A DNA stretch of 64,000 bases from Helianthus annuus (taxonomy: Eukaryota; Streptophyta; Magnoliopsida; Asterales; Asteraceae): assembly GCF_002127325.2 (NCBI RefSeq), contig NC_035437.2:172177378-172241377 (forward strand), in the 5' to 3' direction. The notes under the pieces are model-generated. The model saw only the letters and a program-made list of their open reading frames with translations. It was not told the origin of the DNA and searched no databases. The position numbers and the translations under genes are program-made. This document shows, piece by piece, positions 55,806 through 64,000 of this stretch. Each line of letters starts with the position of its first letter. The first letter of the stretch is position 1.

Positions 55806-56696
55806 TAGTGGTGCGAAAAAAAAAAAAACTCAAACCCGAAAAAAAAACCTGGACCCGTACCTTGGTTTTTTAATACCCGCACAAGGTTTTTTGATACTTG
55901 ATTATGTATACACTTTTATGATATGTAACCTTGTAATATTTATAAGTTTCGAATAAATTGAAAGTTTTATGTTATTATGTTAAAGTTTATAAACCCAAAA
56001 ATAGAGTTGGAAACATAAAAATACTAAAAATATGAAATATAAAAAAGCAGCGATATCGGGTTTTTTTGCATACCCGCACCCGATTTTTTGCATACTCGTA
56101 TAGAGTTTTCTAATACCCGACCCGGAAACCGGGTTCTTTTATACCCGCAAATATGGTATTGAAAACCTAAACCTGGGTACACCAGGTATAGCTTTCCTGG
56201 CCAATACCCGGACCCGAACCCGACCCGACCCGACCAGTACCCGAAAAACAATACCTGGTGATACTTGTACCCGAGTTAAAGGTGTACAAATCGGTTTTTT
56301 TTTCAAAAACCGGTTCCGGTTATTAACCGAACCGGTTTTTTTCATCAAAAACAAAAACCGGTTTTTTTTAATAACCGGTTTCCGTTACTAACCGGTTTTT
56401 TCATCAAAAACAATAACCGGTTACGACCGGTTTTTAACCAGTTTATTCAAAAAAAAAAAAAAAAAAAAAAAAGGTTTTTTGCTAGTTTAAACCGGTTTCG
56501 GTTTTAAAACTGGTTTCGAAGATGAATATCCCTAAACGATCTACAACCGGCGATTCGGTTCGGTTTTAAAACCGATTATAAAAAAACCGGTTAAAAAACG
56601 GTTTTGGTTCTAAAACCAGTTTTTTTGTACACCTCTACCCGAGTATATACCCGAACCTAGGTATTCAAAAAAAAAACCCGGTTATGTGCGCCTCTA
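55806..56696. mobile_element. hAT-like MITE with ACCCG motifs, outer element of a nest
   Basis: Ends TAGTGGTGCG and GTGCGCCTCTA are imperfect inverted repeats. The interior repeats ACCCG, CCCGAACCCGACCCG and CGGGT. It is interrupted by the element at 56277-56636. Flanks (GCTAAGAG and CTTTAGAG) match only in part. Confidence 0.55.
56277..56636. mobile_element. hAT-type MITE saturated with AACCGG motifs, nested
   Basis: Ends TAAAGGTGTACAAATCGG and AAACCAGTTTTTTTGTACACCTCT (quoted in part: TTTGTACACCTCT). The exact 8-bp duplication ACCCGAGT is at 56269-56276 and 56637-56644. The interior repeats ACCGGTTTTT and its complement and contains a poly(A) run. Confidence 0.85.
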
Positions 56697-57064
56697 CTTT
56701 AGAGTAACTATATTTTATTTTTATTTTCCGAGAATTCAAATCTTTTCAACTTTTTTAAACCGTTTTTTACAGAACATAGGTTGTCATAATCAAACTTTAT
56801 TTATGTTTCTATTTTTATTTATTAGTTTCCCTATTTTTATTGTCGTTCTTTTTAAATATGTTTGAGATGGCTCTTATTCATTGTATGATAATGTGACAAT
56901 CTTTAATATTAAGAATGTGTGGTAAATAGATTTAAACGTGCAATGGTAAGCCCCTTAAAAGCGACAAAATATATAAAAATTAGTATATTTTATAACAATT
57001 TTCGTTTACTCACAAATTTAAATTCATCATTCAAAGTGCATATGTATGCCTCAAAAGGACGTAA

Positions 57065-57849
57065 GACCATGGGTAATGGTTAATGCCCCTTAAAGGGCAT
57101 TTTTTTGCCACATCAACATCATAATTAGGGTTGTAAACAAGCCGAGTCGAGCCGAGCTAGACCCAGCTAGAGCTCGGCTCGAACTCGATTCGAGCTGGCT
57201 CGGCTCGAGCTCGAATTTCAAATCGAGCTGAGATTTGAGGCTCGAGCTCAACTCGATTAGAATTCGAGCTAGCTCGGCTCGGCTCGATCTAGCTCGAACA
57301 AAAAAAAACCCGCAAAATTTACTACTTAAAAAGCCCTTAAAAATGAATTCATTCATAGACGAAGGGTCATAATTGTCATTTAATTTAACCATATGGCTAA
57401 ATATGCAAGTATAAATAGTTAATTCACTTTGTACATTGTCTTTACCTTCTTTTATAGGAGGAATAATCCCTTAGTTTTTATTTTCTAAGTGATAGTGGGA
57501 CAAAAAATAGAGGACGTAAACCTTATCGAGCGAGCTCACGAGCCGAGCCGAGCTGGCTCGTTAACAACCAAGCCAATTTCGAGCCGAGCTTTCTTCGAGC
57601 TTTTTTCGAGCAAGTTTCGAGCGAGCTGCGAGCCACGAGTTTTTTGAACACCCCTAATCATAATGCTACATGTAATGGTTAAGACTTCATAATACCCTTT
57701 TATTTATTAGTTTCCTTCTTTTTCCTCTTCAGTGGGCATTATTCTAGAAATATCCCTCCATCTTCATGCCCTTATAATGCCCATGAGGAATGGTGTAAGG
57801 GCGTTATTAAAACTTTTCACGCCCCTATAAAGCCCCATTACGTATGGTC
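57065..57849. mobile_element. PIF/Harbinger-type MITE, outer element of a nest
   Basis: Inverted ends GACCATGGGTAATGG and CCATTACGTATGGTC, flanked by TAA on both sides. It continues with ATGCCCCTTAAAGGGC on the left and GCCCCTATAAAGCCCC on the right. The hAT-type element at 57126-57656 sits inside. Confidence 0.75.
57126..57656. mobile_element. hAT-type MITE saturated with CGAGCTCG motifs, nested
   Basis: Ends TAGGGTTGTAAACAAGCCG and TTTTTTGAACACCCCTA. The exact 8-bp duplication ATCATAAT is at 57118-57125 and 57657-57664. Related in ends and motif to 14124-14702. Both termini are motif-rich; the centre (about 57330-57510) is ordinary AT-rich DNA. Confidence 0.9.
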
Positions 57850-57852
57850 TAA

Positions 57853-59240
57853 AAGAGTCGAATAAGTCGAGCTCAAATTTAGCTTATTTAATTTAGAAAG
57901 AGTTTCTACTTGAATTTGTTATTTGCCTCTGAACGGTTAACCATTATACTTGAGTTTCTACTTATTTAATCAACTCCAGCTCAAATTTAACTTATTTAAT
58001 TTAATGTCCTGCTCAAACCATACCGGAGGTGAATGGATGGTTAATAGCGGAGAATGGAGCGCGGACTCCTTATAGGTATAACATATGGTCTTAGATTAGC
58101 CTGCATTAGAATGTAAACAAGTCTCGATTTTGGTTTCAACTCGTTTAAACTCAATTCGATTTAAGATTTTATTAAACCGATCTTAAGTAGCTTGTAATCC
58201 GCTCAACACGGTATTAATTATTTTAGAATATTAAACAAAAATATATTAACATCAAAGAAAAATATTCTACATTAAGAAGTTGCAACAGGTGTCCCTTTGG
58301 AAGTCATGGCTCTTTACCTAACACTCCTACCTTTGAAATATAACTCCAACATTGGACATTTCTATTACACATAAACACCCAATCAAATCAATAGGTGTCA
58401 TTTCTTAATAATGTATTGTTAAATTGACTAATGCTAATAACTATTTAGAAGTTTAAGCTCGAATCTAACTTTGAATGCTTCTATAATAGATTAATTATAC
58501 TACACATATATATATTTTTTAATGATAAACTACACCTACTCTTAAAATCTATACAATTTATCTCAAGTGAGACTTAAACCCTCACTATATCATGAGAGAG
58601 ACCCTGATACAACACCTTATGATTAACACAAACCATATGTTACATGTTTAATCATTAACTTTCTTATATGATAAATGTTCGGTTAGTGGATTACAAAGTT
58701 TGTAATTTTTTGCAAGTCAAAAGATTAAATCTTAGAATCTAACTGTTTATTCCTTTTTTTAACGGTAATTAACAAAAAAAATGTTTGTAGTTTCCACTAG
58801 AAGATGTGTAATCAAGGTTAGAGTTTATTTTACTTTTATTTTTTGTGCACATTTATTTTTTCTATTTTCTTAAAAAATAAAAACAAATCATTATATAAAT
58901 TTTAATGAATCTAACTTATAATAAAAGATTACAAACAATGTCACATGACATTCTCTCATTCAAGCTTATAAATTTTATTTATATTTGTTTAATAAATTTC
59001 TTTTAATATTAATATTAATATTAATTAATTACCAATATATAGATATCAATTATTTTTATTGTTATCTTTATCTAAAATTAATAAATAACTTCAATTTTGC
59101 AATTTAAACCATTTGTTTTATTACTTTTAACCAAAAGTTTTTCATCTTTTACAATTTATCCCAACTCTTTTTGATTTTCAATTTTGGTCCACCATACTTT
59201 TCATCTTTCCCAAATTTTTCGTTTCGTTCTAAATTTTGTG
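57853..59240. other. AT-rich intergenic DNA, no gene seen
   Basis: Only short frames and scattered low-complexity tracts. Confidence 0.5.
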
Positions 59241-59604
59241 AGTTAACGCACCGCAACGTGCGTGTGAGGTTCAACATTTTTTCGTATATTTTTTTCTCGT
59301 TTGACTGTCCCGTCATGTCACATCTATTTTTATGCGTTTGAGAAGTTCGTCCAACACGCGGGTCCTGGATAAACTTTATTTTTTCTATGTTTTACGTCTC
59401 GGTTTAATTTCTCAGCAATGAGCGTGCGTGATTCAAAGATTTTACGTCTGCTTTTCGCTCGACGTTATTTTTTTCCCGTTTTTAATTATTTTGTTTTTAC
59501 GAGCTTTTCCGGTGTTGGTGGTCGCTGACAATGGTATAGTATTGCTACTATTTAACACAGTTTTATGACAACCGCTGTAACGCAGGGGCTTAATACTAGT
59601 CTGG
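59241..59604 (+). mobile_element. Helitron-like 3' terminus
   Basis: It ends with a GC-rich imperfect hairpin (CCGCTG...CGCAGGGG), a short spacer and CTAG followed by T. The interior has recurring GCAACGTGCGTG and ACACGCGGGTCC units. The 5' limit is unknown. Confidence 0.35.
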
Positions 59605-61728
59605 ATATAAACTAATTATCATATGAATATTATTTAACAAATAGTGTATTAATTAACGTAAAGGACATTAATCAATAGGGATAAAATAATATATAAAAAA
59701 TGGTGTTGCACAAAATTTGGTGTTGTATCACCAATTAACAATTTGATGATTTGCTTCGTGATTTTTTAACACCAAAACAACAAATTTGATGTTTTGATAC
59801 ATACAACACTAATGATTTAATAAAATAGTCGTATTAACATCCAGGTAACACAAGCATAGTTGATTATTAATCATTATTTTTTAAGGGCAAATTTTATTAA
59901 GAAAAAACAAAAACAGAATACAAAGAAGAGGAACGTACAACAACTAATTTTATACTGACTTGTATTTTTAGCTTGTAGATTTTAAATTTTTTATTTATAT
60001 AATTGTGTCTTTTTTCCTTGATATTGTGTTATATTTTACGATTTATTATGTCTTTGTACCCGTTCTAGATTTAAAAGATTTTCTAGAATTACTTTTCTCA
60101 TTTGCTTTTACTTTTCTCATTTATGATTAAAAAAATATGTTGGGATACAAATAGTTTCAGTCAAATCGTTCATGTGCAAGAGCTAATTTACTTGTGGTCT
60201 TATCGGTTCTAGAATAGCAGAATTACTTACTTGGCTGTAGTTGTTGTCATCTAACATTTTATAAGACCTTAGTGTAAGAAGTCAAATTCGTTAAGGACTT
60301 TCACATATATTGTCTCAAAAACTAAAGATAAACATTAAATAAAATCAAAATCTATTACTTATCATGATCATAAAATTGGAGAATTATAAAAAGAGATACA
60401 AGATTATTTGTAAAGTAATTTTAATAATTATCCTATTTTTTTTGTTTTTTTTCATGTCTTTCGTATGTTTTGTACGATAGGGCTGTTTGTACGTGAACTT
60501 AACTCTATCTATCTACGCAACCTTATTTTTTGTGTTTTTCACCTAAATCATATACTCATTTCACTTACACGCGGATCCTTACCCGTTTCAAAATTTACCC
60601 AATTTACTTTTCAAGATTGAATTTAATACATTTCTTATTTCGTTTTCATTAACTTCGCACATTTTCACTATTTAAACTTTACCACTCATTTTAATAATAA
60701 AATTTTAATTGGCCGTTATTATACTTTTTTCTCTAAATTTAAGAGTTCTAATTCTCATTTTCCTCTTTTGTCTTTTATAACCACACATCTTTACCATTAC
60801 AAGAATAAAACCAATTTTTACTAATTTAAAGCGTTTGATACACGAGATTCTAATCTAGTAATTTATAAACAAATACTATATGATATCTATATATGTATTT
60901 AAATAAAATAATATTAATTAAATGATAACCAAGCCAAACCTAAGTCGAACTCACACTTGAAAACTTATTAAGGATTCAAGCTTGAGCTTTAGACATAGAA
61001 CTCAAAATAAATGAAGCTCAAACTATCTTAGACAAGCCGATCTCAAGGTTAGACAAAGTCTAACTCGACCCAACCCAACCCAACCTATCCTATCCTATGT
61101 ATCTCAATGTAAAAGGCATAATGAGTTTAGAAAAATTGAAAAACGTTTTAAAACAAATAATAATACATAGAAGAATATGGTGGAAATTTGGTTCCACTTG
61201 AGGATGTGGATTGTGTATATCGAATCGGCCATTACCCAATCAATCTTGCGACATGTAACCCATTCCGTCTTACCCTCTTTCTGCAAATGGGCCACTATAT
61301 TGTGACTATCAAATGGTCCACATTTGACACTTCATTTCTTGACATTATATTTATGTAATTAAATTCTAAAAATCTTATAACTATGATACATTTAACATGA
61401 TATATTCTTTTCTGTAAAGTTTATAAAGTGTGTATATTATAGAGGGCATGGTGATTACGGACTGAGTGTCGAATACGAAATATATATCAATGTTTTAACG
61501 ATATAGTGAGAGAGAGAAAGAGATGTGATTACGTAACCGTGTTATATCATAGTTTAAATAAAAAAACATAAGGTAGTGTTTGGTATGCAGGAATAAGAGG
61601 AGGAATGGAATGAACTATTACGAGAGAATGAAAAATGTGTTTAGTTTGTTAAGGTATTGAAATCACCAATCTTTGTGTGTGTATTGTATGTATATATCTT
61701 AATCGATATAAAAACAATTTATTTAGGT
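59605..61728. other. AT-rich intergenic DNA, no gene seen
   Basis: No coding signal. A TAA-flanked GGTAGTGTTTGG at 61574 resembles the left end of a Tourist-like element whose other end I could not find. Confidence 0.5.
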
Positions 61729-61995
61729 TGGAGGGTCACGCCACGTCAGATCCACATCAGACAGAGGGCTTTATAACGCCTTCCTTGCAGGTGTGGGATA
61801 AAAAAAAAAACCCTATTAAACAAAATAAAAAAAAAATTCATTGGTTGAAAAGAGGTGGGCCCCACCTGCACCCCCTTTTTCTTCCGTTACCATGCTCGCG
61901 ACACATCAATGGCGTCTCGGTTTAACAAGGTGCGTATGGGTGGTGGCGCCCCTATGATGCTATCGTTGATGAGGTGGCAAGAGTGACACCCTCCA
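61729..61995. mobile_element. Possible MITE with TGGAGGGTCAC ends
   Basis: TGGAGGGTCACGCCACGTCA on the left and TGGCAAGAGTGACACCCTCCA on the right (inverse of TGGAGGGTGTCAC) form an imperfect inverted repeat. The interior has a near-palindrome GGTGGGCCCCACCTG. No clear target duplication. Confidence 0.35.
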
Positions 61996-62206
61996 CACCC
62001 TCCGGCCTTGTAATTGATGTCACGTTACATATTTATATTTCTAGTAGCATAGGGATGCGTAGAAGGATTGGTGGAAGTGTCCCACCCCCACTCTCTTGTC
62101 TTCAGTCAAAAGCAACCACCAATGTTTACTATTATGCTTTTTATCCCTCTATATTGCTTTTCTTTTTCTTCCAAATATAAGCCTTTAGCATTTTAAATTG
62201 TTTATA

Positions 62207-62519
62207 GAGTAAATTGTGTTTTTGGCCCTTGTGGTTATATCATTTTTACTATATTAGCTCAAAAAAAAGATTTTTTAATATATGTGTCCCATGATCTCTA
62301 TAACTAACTATTTTGGCCTCTGAGTCTAACTCAACCCCAAACCCTGGTTAATTATTAGTCAACATGACATGCACATGATGGGTAAATTGATAGTTATAGA
62401 GACCAGTGGCCAAAATAGTTAGTTATAGAGACCATGAGGACAAATATGTTAAAAAATCTTATTTTGAACTAATATAGTAAAAGTGATATAACCACAGAGG
62501 CCAAAAACGTAGTTTACTC
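62207..62519. mobile_element. Mutator-type MITE (GAGTAAATTAC family)
   Basis: Ends GAGTAAATTGTGTTTTTGGC and AAAACGTAGTTTACTC. Flanks TTGTTTATA (62198-62206) and TTATTTATA (62520-62528) match at 8 of 9 bases. Closest to the copy at 33892-34198. Confidence 0.82.
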
Positions 62520-62528
62520 TTATTTATA

Positions 62529-63035
62529 TGTATGATTATGATTACTGACTTGACTAATTTTCTCATTATTAATTCATAAAAGGGTTTTGTGAGTCAATTT
62601 TACTATTTAATTTTGTATAAATTATTATAGTATTGATACAATTAACTAAGGTATAATTCATTTTCCTCTTTGGTTCATCCATCATTCCATTGGTTCATGT
62701 ATTCCTACTTTTAGTTTTGGGACTTTTACATGTTTTCCCCTTCTAAACTGGCTTATTATATATTTTCCTAAATAAAAAAAAAACATTTACATATTTCCTC
62801 TCCCTAACCCATATATATTATATATTTTCCCTTTTCATTAAAAACTCTTATTAAATGACTATTGTACCTTTAATAAACTATTAAATGAATATTTACATAT
62901 TTCTCATTTCTAATATTATGAATCAATTACATATCTCCTCAATTCTTCTACTTGCTACTATTCTCAAACAATACTATAATAATCATAATAAAAATACAAA
63001 CTTTCAAAAATTTAATCCTTACTTCACAATCAAAA
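62529..63035. other. AT-rich intergenic DNA, no gene seen
   Basis: Only simple AT-rich sequence. Confidence 0.5.
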
Positions 63036-63037
63036 CT

Positions 63038-64000
63038 AGGGTTAAGACCCGCACGCGTTGCGGCGAGATACATCGTAAACATTGAATGGATTAGTCCAAA
63101 CGTTATATGATGCATTAACCATATGAAAACACCCATTTCGACGTATCCAGTTGAACTCAATATAACCTGTATAAGCATTGTGATTGGATCAAACGTAAAG
63201 TAAATCAAATTCATATCGAACAATCATAACGTATTATATGTGACCTCACTTGATTCAAAACAAACTTTACAAAACATACATAAAATAAACACGAAAACAT
63301 ATTATATTTGACCTGAATCATTTCCCAAAACAATTTACGTCGAAACGTAGAACAACTTGAATTTATACCAAAAAGTACATAAAAATATGCACGTAAAAAT
63401 GGTTTCTTTAATCGAAAACGTATTATATTTGAACTGACTCGTCTATAAAAAAAGTTTACGTCGGAATGTAGAACAAATCATATTTATACATACCACCCGT
63501 ACATAAAATATGCATGTAAAAAATAGTTTTTAAGTAAAGAAAGTATAGGGGTAAACCGAAACAAAATATTAGTAAAAAATTTAAAAGGTTAAAAATGTTC
63601 GTAAAACCGTGCCAAGTAGCACCAATGTCACAACGACATCGACTCTCAACATCGTAAAAATAATATAGATAAAATGATAAAAATTACACTGAACGAAAAG
63701 CAGACTAAAATCGTTGAACCACGCACACCCGTTACAGTGTGTTAATGCGAAGAAATTAATCAGAAACGTAAAACGTAGAAAATAATAACTTAGTCGATCT
63801 AGGACCCGCCCGTTGCGACGAACTTTTCAAAGGGAAAAAATGGACGCGTTGCAATGGGTTTGTCAAATATGGAAAAATAGAGCAAAAAACATTGAACATC
63901 ACATGCACGCTACGACATGTTAACTTGCAAAATTTAGAACGAAACGTAAAACGAAAAACTTGCGAAACACAAAAAGTATGGGGGATCAAAGTTGTAAATA
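63038..64000 (-). mobile_element. Helitron-like element running off the window
   Basis: The left end is A|CTAGGGTTAAGACCCGCACGCGTTGCGG, quoted in part as CTAGGGTTAAGACCC; on the minus strand it is a GC-rich hairpin followed by CTAG and T. The interior contains two diverged about 120-bp units with TTATATTTGA-CTGA and TTTACGTCG, and a second hairpin-like ACCCGCCCGTTGCGAC at 63802. Confidence 0.4.

Noticed and set aside
61574..61680. Left end of a Tourist-like MITE (TAA, then GGTAGTGTTTGG)
   Set aside because: No inverted partner end was found within 600 bp.
1..64000. CRISPR arrays, operons, bacterial-type promoters
   Set aside because: Spliced genes, LTR elements and MITEs show plant nuclear DNA. 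The tandem repeats found lack the repeat-spacer pattern of CRISPR.

Overview
This is nuclear DNA of a flowering plant, most likely a eudicot. The evidence is a 14-exon plant gene with short GT-AG introns, a nuclear tRNA-Arg, three superfamilies of plant LTR retrotransposon, and dense non-autonomous DNA transposons. The repeat style looks like Asteraceae to me, but that is an impression. Genes are sparse: two ordinary protein genes and one tRNA. Almost everything else is transposon-derived.

Layout. (1) 1-6061: 3' part of a Ty1/copia element, with an open gag-pol and a 1.7 kb CpG-rich 3' LTR. (2) 6062-15064: promoter, 5'UTR intron and 14 coding exons of a uridine kinase-like (UKL) gene, 467 aa. 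Its introns carry MITE after MITE, most with intact or near-intact 8-bp target duplications. Its P-loop has Lys where Ser/Thr is expected. (3) 15065-22299: intergenic DNA with Helitron-like termini, a foldback MITE, tRNA-Arg(CCU) and a broken coding fragment. (4) 22300-32764: a chromovirus-type Ty3/gypsy element (initiator-Met primer site, degenerate chromodomain) in tandem with a truncated copy. It has three C-to-T nonsense mutations and a 96-bp intron-like segment in gag. (5) 32842-33517: a likely solo LTR, followed by two Mutator-type MITEs with exact 9-bp duplications. (6) 35199-40753: a 5.55 kb non-coding LTR element (LARD-like) flanked by CTCAT. It sits about 160 bp past the stop codon of (7), a minus-strand LEA_2/NDR1-HIN1-like membrane protein gene (40916-41770). 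(8) 43621-53902: a complete, very young Tat-lineage Ty3/gypsy element flanked by CTTTC. It has an intact 1847-aa gag-pol and a convergent, spliced antisense gene of 705 aa. (9) 53903-64000: AT-rich DNA with two stacks of nested MITEs and Helitron-like ends.

How it fits together: the non-coding element (6) and the coding Tat element (8) share a tRNA-Lys-type primer binding site and nearly identical LTR pairs, so a helper/passenger relationship is plausible. The least ordinary features are: a class of hAT-type MITEs whose interior is saturated with one short motif, found in most large introns of one gene and nested elsewhere; the antisense spliced gene of the Tat element; a 55-bp tandem repeat readable in all three frames; and the P-loop substitution in UKL.
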